Virus record (IMG/VR): IMGVR_UViG_3300034021_000736
Span: 1 to 29,695 of that record
Length of the DNA: 29,695 bases
Reading direction: 5' to 3' (one strand)
Source: a virus
A program made the translations under genes and the position numbers. The notes beneath the pieces are model-generated. The model saw only the letters and a program-made list of their open reading frames with translations, was not told where the DNA came from and made no database searches. Of this stretch, positions 7,320-14,474 are shown in pieces (the stretch's first letter is position 1; every line of letters starts with the position of its first letter).

Positions 7320-8430
7320 TATAGATAAACAATACTTAGATTTACTCCAAGATATCTTAGATAACGGAGTAGAAAAGAAAGATAGAACAGGAACTGGTAC
7401 ATTATCAGTATTTGGTAGACAAATTAGACACAAGATGTCTGAGGGATTCCCTTTACTTACTACAAAAAAGATGGCTTGGAAAACTATTGTAACTGAGTTA
7501 CTATGGTTTCTTAGAGGTGAAACTAACATTAAGTTCTTACAAGAGAATGGTTGTTTCATCTGGAATGGAGATTATGATAAATCTGGTAGAACAGATGGTG
7601 AATTAGGCCCAATATATGGTGCACAGTGGAGAAAATGGACAACATATGAACAAAATACTAAAGTAAATGGTGTCTATGATGAAAGAATGATAGATCAAAT
7701 TGCAAATTTAATTGATACTCTTAAAACAAATCCAGATAGTAGAAGACTTATGGTTTCAGCTTGGAATGTAGGTGAGTTAGATCAAATGGTTTTACCACCT
7801 TGCCATTATGGTTTCCAAGTTTATACTAGAGAATTAAGTATTAAGGAACGTTTGGATTTAGCCTATAAAACATACTCAGTATTTGAACCAAGTGATTTTA
7901 TTGAGGCAACTCATGAAGAAATTGATAGATTATATCCTGTACCTAGTAGAGGAATTTCTTTAATGTGGAATCAACGAAGTGTAGATACATTCTTGGGTTT
8001 ACCATTTAATATTGCATCTTATGCATTGTTACTTGAGATTATTGCAGGTGAAGTAAACATGATACCTGATGAATTGATTGGCAACTTAGGTGATGTACAT
8101 CTCTATAGTAATCATATTGAACAAGCTAAAGAACAAATAGGTAGAGATCTAACTTATGAAGAAAGATATCGTATCTGGTTTAATAGTAATTATGAAACAG
8201 GTATGGAGTATAATCCACTATCTATTCCAGATTTTGATAATGGATATTATGTATATACTCCTAAAAGAGTAAGAGAGCCATATGAGTTACCAAATTTGGT
8301 AATTAATACAGAGTTTTGGAACAAAGAAGCTCAAACTATAGATGGTTGGATTCAAAGTATGCAAATTGAAGACTTTCAACTACCTAAGTATCAGTCTCAT
8401 TCAGTAATTAAAGCACCTTTAAGTAACTAA
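7312..8430 (+). CDS. thyA: Thymidylate synthase (ThyA type), extended
   Basis: This enzyme makes dTMP from dUMP using methylene-tetrahydrofolate. Visible signatures are RTGTGTLSVFGRQIRH near 24-39, FPLLTTKKMAWKTIVTELLWFLRG, PIYGAQWRKW, and the catalytic PPCHYGFQV with Cys164. WNQRSVDTFLGLPFNIASYALL covers the dUMP-binding Asn and Arg region. At 372 residues it is about 100 longer than the usual 264. An extra segment after the catalytic strand (TRELSIKERLDLAYKTYSV...) and an extended C-terminal third account for this. The C-terminal region keeps GDVHLYSNHIEQ. It probably supplies dTTP for a strongly AT-rich genome, alongside the UDG and MazG-like genes. Confidence 0.95.
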   Translation: MNNIDKQYLDLLQDILDNGVEKKDRTGTGTLSVFGRQIRHKMSEGFPLLTTKKMAWKTIVTELLWFLRGETNIKFLQENGCFIWNGDYDKSGRTDGELGPIYGAQWRKWTTYEQNTKVNGVYDERMIDQIANLIDTLKTNPDSRRLMVSAWNVGELDQMVLPPCHYGFQVYTRELSIKERLDLAYKTYSVFEPSDFIEATHEEIDRLYPVPSRGISLMWNQRSVDTFLGLPFNIASYALLLEIIAGEVNMIPDELIGNLGDVHLYSNHIEQAKEQIGRDLTYEERYRIWFNSNYETGMEYNPLSIPDFDNGYYVYTPKRVREPYELPNLVINTEFWNKEAQTIDGWIQSMQIEDFQLPKYQSHSVIKAPLSN

Positions 8431-8433
8431 CTT

Positions 8434-8574
8434 ATGAAATTTAAAGTTTACGAAACCAGCTATCAATTATTTGTATTACCGTATATTGGTGTTACTTATG
8501 ACAAAACTCTTAATGGACATTATGAGTTGTTTTTTGGTTGGTTAAAATATGAAGCTGTAATAACTATAAAATAA
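8434..8574 (+). CDS. 46-residue small protein of unknown function
   Basis: The ATG at 8434 follows the thyA stop by three bases and opens 46 codons: MKFKVYETSYQLFVLPYIGV ... HYELFFGWLKYEAVITIK. It looks beta-rich and aromatic. Position and phasing between thyA and the next mini-gene (six bases later) support it; no function is recognised. Confidence 0.5.
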   Translation: MKFKVYETSYQLFVLPYIGVTYDKTLNGHYELFFGWLKYEAVITIK

Positions 8575-8579
8575 ACCCT

Positions 8580-8726
8580 ATGAAAGTTTTAGGAATCGTG
8601 ATTCTAATACTTCTGCTAGTTGCAGTTGTATATGTATATGTAAAAGGAATAGACTATATGAGAGATAATCATCCTGATTATAAAGGACATGATCTCTTTG
8701 ATGAAGAAGATCAAGATTCAGTATAG
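8580..8726 (+). CDS. 48-residue single-span membrane protein
   Basis: The N-terminus MKVLGIVILILLLVAVVYVY is a clear hydrophobic membrane segment of about 18 residues. A short acidic tail follows, with DYKGHDLFDEEDQDSV. Small membrane anchors with this kind of tail occur in other Bacteroidota phages, with no known role. It ends at a TAG two bases before the next ATG. With the charged tail after a single N-terminal span, the tail could face either side of the inner membrane. Confidence 0.6.
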   Translation: MKVLGIVILILLLVAVVYVYVKGIDYMRDNHPDYKGHDLFDEEDQDSV

Positions 8727-8728
8727 TT

Positions 8729-9118
8729 ATGTTTGTAGAAGTACGTTTAATCAAAAAAGATGGTAAAGTTTCATATGTTAATGTTACTGATGAGAATCAG
8801 TATAACTTAATGGTAAAACAAGTACCAGAAGGTAGTAGAATTTGTGCTATGTTTGAAATATCTTCTCAAGATGGCTCTATGGGTCAACTTGCTAAGTTAC
8901 ATGCTTCAATCAGAGAACTAGCTCTACACCTTGGATACGACTTTGAGGACATGAAAATGTACATCAAACATCTCTCAGGTTTTGTAACTGAAAGAGTTAT
9001 TGAAGGTAAAAAGATCTCAAGAGTTAAATCATTTGCTGATTGCTCTAAAGATGAATTAGGATTTGCTATACAAATGTGTATAGATTTCTCCAACAAGATT
9101 AATAATCCTATAGGTTAG
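8729..9118 (+). CDS. Possible NinB-like recombination protein
   Basis: This 129-residue protein has a beta-strand N-terminus (FVEVRLIKKDGKVSYVNV). A helical core follows: GQLAKLHASIRELALHLGYDFEDMK, then SFADCSKDELGFAIQMCIDF. The order resembles phage NinB/Orf-type recombination mediators, in which a conserved helix with LH...I..L and G-Y-x-x-E-x-M-K precedes a C-terminal T/S-K-E-E-L helix. NinB binds single-stranded DNA and SSB. The family link is my pattern match only. Its stop region overlaps the end of the convergent minus-strand gene by 11 bases. Confidence 0.5.
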   Translation: MFVEVRLIKKDGKVSYVNVTDENQYNLMVKQVPEGSRICAMFEISSQDGSMGQLAKLHASIRELALHLGYDFEDMKMYIKHLSGFVTERVIEGKKISRVKSFADCSKDELGFAIQMCIDFSNKINNPIG

Positions 9119-9428
9119 GAGCTTTTCTTTCTTGTTGTTGTTTTTGTAATTCTTCTTGAGTCATTTCCTCAACATGATTTGCATCAGTTGCAGCCTTTTC
9201 TATTATTTTTAGAAACACCATAAGTGTTTGTAAATGATAAGCATGATCCTCTGGAGTTAATGTTGGATCATTATCCATAATTCTCTTTAGACCCTTGTCT
9301 AACTCTTCTTGATTTTCAATAGAAGTGACAAAAACAAATAGGTCTATTACTCTAGAATACATTGTTCCTGAGAAAGGAACATTGAAAATAGCTGTATTTT
9401 TAATTGCTTTAACTTTATTATTATCCAT
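9108..9428 (-). CDS. Unknown protein, minus strand
   Basis: This 106-residue protein has a beta-like N-terminal part (NTAIFNVPFSGTMYSRVIDLF). An amphipathic helical region follows (NQEELDKGLKRIMDND, HAYHLQTLMVFLKIIEKAA), then a Gln/Glu/Lys-rich tail. It has normal composition for a folded protein, so I regard it as real rather than antisense noise. It is convergent with the NinB-like gene and divergent from the UDG gene. Its ATG (complement of CAT at 9426-9428) overlaps the UDG ATG at 9427. Any promoter must therefore lie inside the UDG coding region or further upstream. Confidence 0.65.
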   Translation of the reverse strand: MDNNKVKAIKNTAIFNVPFSGTMYSRVIDLFVFVTSIENQEELDKGLKRIMDNDPTLTPEDHAYHLQTLMVFLKIIEKAATDANHVEEMTQEELQKQQQERKAPNL

Positions 9429-10137
9429 GATTACAATTGATTTAGAAGAGATAAAGATAAAACTTTATCAGAAATTAAAACCATCTGGTTGGGCAGATGT
9501 GTTAAAAACATTTATTTTAAGTAATGATTTTGATAAGATACTTCAAGAATTACTTAGACAATCCCAAGATGGTAAGCGATTTACACCTATGGTTAAATAT
9601 TTATTTAGAGCATTTGAAGAATGTCCTTATAATGAAACAAAGGTAATAATTATTGGACAAGATCCATATCCACAACCAAATGTTGCAGATGGTATAGCTT
9701 TTTCATGTTCAAATGATAACTATATACAACAATCGTTAAAATATATTCATGGTGAGATAGAGAATACAGTTTATCCAAATCAAGAATATAATAGAATAAC
9801 GGATTTAAAAGCCTGGAGTAATCAAGGTGTATTATTGATTAATGCAGCTTTTACTACAACTGTAAATAAGATTGGTTCTCACTATAAAATATGGGAACCA
9901 TTCATGTCTTTTTTGCTTGATGTAATTCAATATGATAAACCAGATCTTGTGTATGCTTTCTTAGGTAAGAAAGCTCAAGAATGGTCTATTAGTATACCAG
10001 AAACTAATCACAAGTTTTTGAGAACCCATCCTGCTAGTGCTGCACATAATAAACAAGAGTATTGGCACAGTGATGATCTATTCAACAAGATTAATGCTTG
10101 TTTAATACGCCAAGGTAAACAACAAATTATTTGGTAA
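9427..10137 (+). CDS. ung: Uracil-DNA glycosylase, family 1-like
   Basis: The ATG at 9427 gives 236 residues beginning MITIDLEEIK; longer in-frame openings run into the minus-strand gene and are not needed. The water-activating motif is GQDPYP (77-82, with Asp79). The uracil-side loop is VLLINAAFTTT. The leucine-loop region is represented by THPASAAHN, with His201. Enzymes of this fold cut uracil from DNA. Two deviations stand out: the His of the classic GQDPYH is Pro, and HPSPLS is reduced to HPASAAH; I have seen related substitutions in other phage glycosylases. The gene is enclosed by minus-strand genes and its stop touches the next gene's stop. Confidence 0.88.
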   Translation: MITIDLEEIKIKLYQKLKPSGWADVLKTFILSNDFDKILQELLRQSQDGKRFTPMVKYLFRAFEECPYNETKVIIIGQDPYPQPNVADGIAFSCSNDNYIQQSLKYIHGEIENTVYPNQEYNRITDLKAWSNQGVLLINAAFTTTVNKIGSHYKIWEPFMSFLLDVIQYDKPDLVYAFLGKKAQEWSISIPETNHKFLRTHPASAAHNKQEYWHSDDLFNKINACLIRQGKQQIIW

Positions 10138-10566
10138 TTAGTTGATTATAAAGTAACCAGTTGCAGCTAAGAGAATAAATGTAATGATATTATATTTTGT
10201 CTTAGTTCTTCTATGTTTCTTAGACTCTTCTGCTAATTGTTTTTGTAGTTCTTTATTATAACTATCAATCATAATGATTTGATCTTCCTGTATAGAAATA
10301 ATTGAATCTTTGTTTAAGATTAAAGCGTATTGTTTATCAGTAATTTCTCTAAGAATATCTACTTGGTCTTCACAAAGATTTAATTGTTCTTTGCATTCTT
10401 TACCATTTATTAATCCTGTTGCAATCTTTCTTAATTCAACAGAATTATAGCATCTAATAGTATCCTTACCAGTTTGAGCGTATGATAGAGTCCAACTGCA
10501 TAGAATTAGCAGTATTAACAAATTTAATTTTTTCACGGTAGACGTATTTGATTTTAGGTTTGACAT
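10138..10566 (-). CDS. Probable spanin-type protein (signal peptide, coiled coil, C-terminal membrane segment)
   Basis: Up to 142 residues. KKLNLLILLILCSWTLSYAQ is a secretion signal with a plausible SYA-Q cleavage site. A periplasmic helical region follows, with DTIRCYNSVELRKIATGL and a coiled coil (IDSYNKELQKQLAEESKKHRR). The end is a membrane span (YNIITFILLAATGYFIIN). This topology resembles unimolecular spanins, which link outer and inner membranes during lysis, though the Cys in the signal lacks a good lipobox. A GTG at 10536 would start directly at MKKLNLL and may be the true start. It overlaps the upstream coiled-coil gene by 101 bases (71 from the GTG), reminiscent of Rz/Rz1. Confidence 0.6.
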   Translation of the reverse strand: MSNLKSNTSTVKKLNLLILLILCSWTLSYAQTGKDTIRCYNSVELRKIATGLINGKECKEQLNLCEDQVDILREITDKQYALILNKDSIISIQEDQIIMIDSYNKELQKQLAEESKKHRRTKTKYNIITFILLAATGYFIIN

Positions 10567-10783
10567 TTTGTAAAGTATCTAGTTTAATATATAATTCGTC
10601 AAGTTCATCATTAAGTTGTTTGTTTATATTCTCAATAGTCTCAATTTTCTTTTCAAGATTTGGATCAATAACTATACGTACTCTTTCCTCATACTTTTTA
10701 ATAGACAAAAGAAATAAAAGGAACATGCAAATAATATTTGCTACTAGGCTAATTTTTAGTTGGATATCTTCAGATACTTTCAT
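10466..10783 (-). CDS. Rz-like inner-membrane spanin candidate
   Basis: This 105-residue protein has a short cytoplasmic N-terminus, one membrane span (ISLVANIICMFLLFLLSI), then a periplasmic coiled coil (LEKKIETIENINKQLNDELD ... KLDTLQ) and a basic-aromatic tail. This is the layout of inner-membrane spanins. The neighbouring two-span protein and the overlapping secreted gene fit a lysis cassette. Family identity cannot be shown from sequence similarity by eye. Confidence 0.55.
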   Translation of the reverse strand: MKVSEDIQLKISLVANIICMFLLFLLSIKKYEERVRIVIDPNLEKKIETIENINKQLNDELDELYIKLDTLQNVKPKIKYVYREKIKFVNTANSMQLDSIIRSNW

Positions 10784-10994
10784 CTTTCTTTAAATATTGT
10801 TTAATTAATTGAACTATTGAGTCTGGTGATAATAATAATACTATACCAATTAGTATAGGTATAACTATGTCAGACCAAGTTAAAGAATCTTTTAAGAAAA
10901 GACTATAGATAGATAAAACAATTATTGCTAAACCTATTAAAGTTGTTTTAACACCTTTAAAAATATTAGAACAAATTCTTCTAGTCATTTTCAT
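10770..10994 (-). CDS. Two-span membrane protein, holin candidate
   Basis: This 74-residue protein has a basic N-terminus (MKMTRRICSNIFKG), two membrane spans (TTLIGLAIIVLSIYSLFL and IVIPILIGIVLLLSPDSI) and a charged C-terminus (KQYLKKDESI). Size, two spans and a charged tail match class II-type holins, which permeabilise the inner membrane at lysis. It overlaps both neighbours by 14 bases. No adjacent endolysin is visible in this window, so the role is inferred from context. Confidence 0.55.
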   Translation of the reverse strand: MKMTRRICSNIFKGVKTTLIGLAIIVLSIYSLFLKDSLTWSDIVIPILIGIVLLLSPDSIVQLIKQYLKKDESI

Positions 10995-11250
10995 CTTTAT
11001 CAGATTTAGGTAAAGTAACTCTAGAGTTACCTATGTATAATTGTTTTTGAATAAGCTGTATATCTTTTTCTAATTCAAATATTCTTATTTGTGTAGCACT
11101 ATCTCTTTTTATCAACTCTTTAACATCATCCCTCATTTCCATAATGTCTTGCCAAATCATGATACCAAGAATACTCATTAAAATAGGAGTAAGCCAAGCT
11201 TTCACGTTTGTAATACCATCGTTATGCTTTGATGTATTATCTGTAGGCAT
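10981..11250 (-). CDS. Single-span membrane protein with coiled coil
   Basis: This 89-residue protein has a membrane span near residues 17-35 (AWLTPILMSILGIMIWQ), then a coiled-coil helix (MEMRDDVKELIKRDSATQIR ... LEKDIQLIQKQL) and an acidic tail. It is the promoter-proximal gene of the minus-strand cassette and may be a holin partner or regulator; this is inferred from position. It reads away from the divergent region at 11251-11319. Confidence 0.55.
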   Translation of the reverse strand: MPTDNTSKHNDGITNVKAWLTPILMSILGIMIWQDIMEMRDDVKELIKRDSATQIRIFELEKDIQLIQKQLYIGNSRVTLPKSDKDEND

Positions 11251-11319
11251 TTCAATTTAGACATTATAGTTAGGATACTATACAATATACAAAAAAACAA
11301 TAACTTAAAAAACAGATAT
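11251..11319. promoter_or_regulatory. Divergent promoter region
   Basis: This 69-base AT-rich gap is the only space between the minus-strand lysis-like cassette and the + strand replication module, so it must hold promoters for both or leaders of longer transcripts. TATAGT and TATACAATATAC stretches are visible, but no exact Bacteroidota TAnnTTTG element was found. The + side ends with AACTTAAAAAACA (11302-11314) five bases before the ATG, identical to the leader at 1884-1896. An origin role near the initiator gene is possible but unsupported. Confidence 0.5.
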
Positions 11320-11748
11320 ATGAATAGAGTAGAATTTGAACGCAAATTAAGAGAGTTTGTGGATGCAATGAATGAGGATTCATACTACCACGCAGAATTT
11401 ATAATCACAAATCAACCAGAAATTTCATTGAACTCATTACGAGGGATTTGCACCAAAGTGTTTGATACTCACAGTTTTATGTTTGAGAATAGAAAGTCTG
11501 ATATAGTGTTTATGAGACAAATATTTTGTAAATTCGCAAATGCTATAGGATTTACGGATGCAGATGTTGCTAGAGTTCTAAAGCAAAATAGAACAAGTGT
11601 AACATTAGCAAGACATAAAATTGATGGGTATCTTGAAGTAAAAGATAAACCAACAATGGTGTATTGCAAATTGATTAATGATGAAATATTTAAATACTAT
11701 GGAAGAAACATTCTTGGAGGAGATATTTCAGATGAATCTGTCTCCTAA
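11320..11748 (+). CDS. DnaA domain IV-like replication initiator
   Basis: This 142-residue protein has a helix-turn-helix core that resembles the DNA-binding domain IV of DnaA: RKSDIVFMRQIFCKFANAIG, then FTDADVARVLKQNRTSVTLA near residues 76-95 and RHKIDGYL. The pattern of an I/V-A/R-x-x-L signature helix followed by a T/S-V contact helix is typical. The ATPase domain of DnaA is absent. A role in origin recognition or as a phage regulator fits its place as the first gene of the replication module. Confidence 0.7.
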   Translation: MNRVEFERKLREFVDAMNEDSYYHAEFIITNQPEISLNSLRGICTKVFDTHSFMFENRKSDIVFMRQIFCKFANAIGFTDADVARVLKQNRTSVTLARHKIDGYLEVKDKPTMVYCKLINDEIFKYYGRNILGGDISDESVS

Positions 11749-12256
11749 TGAATTTTATGTTTTACAATGCTTAATTAAACAAGAGAGACCTAAAGTTGTA
11801 AATGCACATTTAGAATTAAGAAAATTACAAAGCAAAGATTACATAGACAAAGATTTTATAATCACAGACAAAGTAAACAAACTAAAGCACTTACTACCAA
11901 AGATTGAAGACAAAGATAAAACTGTAGATAATATTGATGCATATATAAATATATTTCCAAAGCTCAAACTACCTAGTGGTAAATATGCTAGATCTCATAA
12001 GACTAATATTAAAGCATGTTTTCAATGGTTTTTTAAGAACTATTCATATTCATGGAACACTATTCTTAAAGCAACTAGTTTTTACGTACAAGACTTTGAA
12101 TCAAAGAATTATTTATATATGATGACTTCCCAGTATTTTATATGTAAAACCAAAATTGATAGAACTAAAGAATCAGAATTAGCAAATTATTGTGAAATGT
12201 ATGAAGACGGTACTTTAGCTCAACAACCTACCCACTTTTCAGATAAAGTGGTTTAA
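11732..12256 (+). CDS. Replication-module protein, possible helicase loader
   Basis: From the ATG at 11732 this is a 174-residue protein (MNLSPNEFYVLQCLI...). ATGs at 11678, 11681 and 11699 are in frame but would extend the overlap with the initiator gene to as much as 71 bases. The N-terminal part may be a winged-helix-like segment. The centre is basic and aromatic (KYARSHKTNIKACFQWFFKN), followed by a helical C-terminal half. Its position between an initiator and a DnaB-like helicase is where phages usually encode a helicase loader, but nothing in the sequence proves this. Confidence 0.55.
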   Translation: MNLSPNEFYVLQCLIKQERPKVVNAHLELRKLQSKDYIDKDFIITDKVNKLKHLLPKIEDKDKTVDNIDAYINIFPKLKLPSGKYARSHKTNIKACFQWFFKNYSYSWNTILKATSFYVQDFESKNYLYMMTSQYFICKTKIDRTKESELANYCEMYEDGTLAQQPTHFSDKVV

Positions 12257-12265
12257 TTCAGTTAT

Positions 12266-13225
12266 ATGGTTACATGGAAAACACAAAAGGAAGGATTGAA
12301 AGAGTCCTTAGATTACCTAAGAGGTAGACGAGATGGTTTAATTACATCTATTAAGACCCCTTGGATTAAATTTAATGATGCTACTACTGATGGTTTAGAG
12401 TGGAATACTCTTACTGTTATTGGTGGTAGACCAGGTTCTGGTAAAACTCTAATTAAAGATCAAATCATAAGAGAAGCTTTTGTGCTCAATCCAAAAGAAG
12501 ATTTTAATGTACTTGAGTTTCAGTTAGAGATGCTTGCAAGAACTTCTGCAGTTAGAGAGTACTCTGCAATACTAGGTAAGTCATACAAATACTTATGTAG
12601 TGCTGATGGAGTATTATCAGAAGATGATTTACAAAGATGTTTTGAGTATGCAAAGAAGAAAGTAGGATTACCAATTGATATTGTAGAGGAACCCGTTACC
12701 GTTGATGAGTTCAAGGAGATTATTGAAAGGTATATGTTTGAGAAAAGAGTTCTTGGTAGTTATGTTAAAACTATCATTACCTTAGATCACTCAATCCTAC
12801 TAAGAAAAAAGAGTGGACAACAAAGAATGGATGCACTATCAGAACTTGGTGAGGTGCTTACAGAACTAAAAAGAAAATATCCTATTCTGTTTATTATATT
12901 GAGTCAGCTCAATAGGAATGTTGATAACCCAGAAAGAACTGAAGATGGTAAGTATTCAAATTACATATTAGAATCAGACATATTTGGGGGTGATGCATTA
13001 TTACAACATGCAGATACGGTTGTTGGTATTAATAGACCTGCAAGACAAAAGATCAAGTTTTATGGACCAGACAGATATATCATTAATGATGAAACTGTTC
13101 TAGTTATGCATTTCCTTAAATGTAGAAATGGTGATACTCGTATGAGTTTTTTCAAAGCTGAATTTAATAGGATGAGAATCATAGAAAGTGAAACTCCTCC
13201 CCAAGCAAAAATTAAAATGAACTAA
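12266..13225 (+). CDS. DnaB-like replicative helicase
   Basis: This 319-residue RecA-fold helicase has Walker A GGRPGSGKT near residues 53-61. The second acidic strand is TIITLDHSILL near 169-179. The motif 3-like strand is LFIILSQLNRN near 208-218. A C-terminal section has GGDALLQHADTVVGINRP and LKCRNGDTRMSFFKAEF, closely following the DnaB/RepA core. The N-terminal DnaB domain that contacts primase is missing. It would unwind the replication fork as a ring helicase and presumably works with the DnaG-like primase encoded further along. Confidence 0.85.
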   Translation: MVTWKTQKEGLKESLDYLRGRRDGLITSIKTPWIKFNDATTDGLEWNTLTVIGGRPGSGKTLIKDQIIREAFVLNPKEDFNVLEFQLEMLARTSAVREYSAILGKSYKYLCSADGVLSEDDLQRCFEYAKKKVGLPIDIVEEPVTVDEFKEIIERYMFEKRVLGSYVKTIITLDHSILLRKKSGQQRMDALSELGEVLTELKRKYPILFIILSQLNRNVDNPERTEDGKYSNYILESDIFGGDALLQHADTVVGINRPARQKIKFYGPDRYIINDETVLVMHFLKCRNGDTRMSFFKAEFNRMRIIESETPPQAKIKMN

Positions 13226-13226
13226 T

Positions 13227-13778
13227 ATGAAACTAAAAACAAATGATAAAAAAGCGGAACCTACTCAAGTTGAGAGTAGATATGTAAAAGTACAAGAACT
13301 GAGAAAGTACCATCAAGCAACATTAGATGCTTATGGTAGACCAGATGCAGACTTTATACCTAAGATGGCTTATATCCCTAAAGGGAAAGAAGAGTTGTGT
13401 ATAGGATTTTTTCCTTCTGAGATGAAGAGAGGTGTAGACTTCTTTACAGAATTTGTAGATAAGAATCTACAACCAGAAGACCCTGAAAGAAAGTTATACT
13501 TATGGAAGTATAATCAGTTTTGGGAAACTGAATATGAACAAGTTGACAATGGTACTTATGTATGGGCAATGGTTCCAGTATCTGAACTATATGTAGTTGA
13601 CTTAAAAGATTATGTTACTAAGGTTAATACTAATGAATTTGAACTTATAGGTAAAGCAGTAACATCAATTGATGGTGATGCTCCTATAAGTGAGTTAACA
13701 ATCAAAGACTTAGCTGCTATCTTATTAAACAAACCTTGTAGTGACAAACCTTTTTTAAATAAATTAATTTTAAGCTAA
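13227..13778 (+). CDS. Replication-module protein of unknown function
   Basis: This 183-residue protein of mixed composition contains VKVQELRKYHQATLDAYGRP, a central region with GFFPSEMKRGVDFF and YLWKYNQFWETEYE, and a C-terminal ELTIKDLAAILLNKPCSDKP. No catalytic motif is visible. It starts one base after the helicase stop and overlaps the recombination ATPase start by one base, so a role in the same replisome or in DNA binding is likely but undefined. Confidence 0.6.
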   Translation: MKLKTNDKKAEPTQVESRYVKVQELRKYHQATLDAYGRPDADFIPKMAYIPKGKEELCIGFFPSEMKRGVDFFTEFVDKNLQPEDPERKLYLWKYNQFWETEYEQVDNGTYVWAMVPVSELYVVDLKDYVTKVNTNEFELIGKAVTSIDGDAPISELTIKDLAAILLNKPCSDKPFLNKLILS

Positions 13779-14464
13779 TGGCATCAAGTGTATTAATTGT
13801 AGGGGACTCAGGTTCTGGTAAATCAACAGGTATTGAAAATTTAGATCCAGCATCTACATTTTTGATTAATGTTGCAAACAAACCTCTTCCTTTTAAAGGC
13901 TGGAAAAGTAAGTATATCTCATGGAGTAAAGCTGAACCAGCAGGAAATATGTATGTAAGACCAGAATCTGATAATATCATATCTTGTCTGCAATATGTAT
14001 CTAAGTCAAGACCTGAAATCAAAACTATTGTAATAGATGATTTTCAGTATATGAGTGCTTTTGACTATATGGATAAAGCAATGGAGAAAGGTTTTGACAA
14101 GTTCACCAAAATGGCTGTCAACTTAACCAAAGTAGCAAGAATTCAGAATGAGTTAAGAGATGACTTAGTTATCTTTATTCTTAATCACTCAGAAGAATCT
14201 GTGGATATTGATGGTAATAGAAGAATTAAAGCAAAGACCATTGGTAAAATGATTGACAACACGGTAACTCTAGAAGGTTTATTCTCAATTGTCCTATTTG
14301 CAAAAGCAAGAAAAGACAAAGACAAAGGTATTAGATATATCTATGAGACTCAAACTAATGGAGAAAACACATGTAAATCACCAAAAGGTATGTTCAATGA
14401 ATTTGAAATACCCAATGACCTAGAATTTGTAAGAACAACAATTTTAAATTACGAGAACAACTAA
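13778..14464 (+). CDS. Sak4-like RecA-fold ATPase
   Basis: This 228-residue single-domain ATPase has Walker A GDSGSGKS at residues 9-16 and Walker B TIVIDDFQY near 83-91. A motif-3-type strand is LVIFILNHSEES, and an FAKARKDKDKGIRYIYETQ segment follows. This matches the compact phage AAA_24/Sak4 group, RecA-related proteins that promote single-strand annealing or strand exchange with a partner SSB. The SSB-like gene immediately downstream supports that. A separate helicase-loader role is a weaker alternative. Confidence 0.75.
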   Translation: MASSVLIVGDSGSGKSTGIENLDPASTFLINVANKPLPFKGWKSKYISWSKAEPAGNMYVRPESDNIISCLQYVSKSRPEIKTIVIDDFQYMSAFDYMDKAMEKGFDKFTKMAVNLTKVARIQNELRDDLVIFILNHSEESVDIDGNRRIKAKTIGKMIDNTVTLEGLFSIVLFAKARKDKDKGIRYIYETQTNGENTCKSPKGMFNEFEIPNDLEFVRTTILNYENN

Positions 14465-14474
14465 ATAAATAACT

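Noticed and set aside
9325-9426. Extending UDG upstream to 9325
   Set aside because: The extra residues contain a hydrophobic antisense-like stretch from the minus-strand gene, and the ATG at 9427 gives a normal UDG length.
11251-11319. Replication origin at the gap beside the DnaA-like gene
   Set aside because: No DnaA-box-like repeats or iterons are visible in the 69 bases; AT-richness alone is not evidence in this genome.
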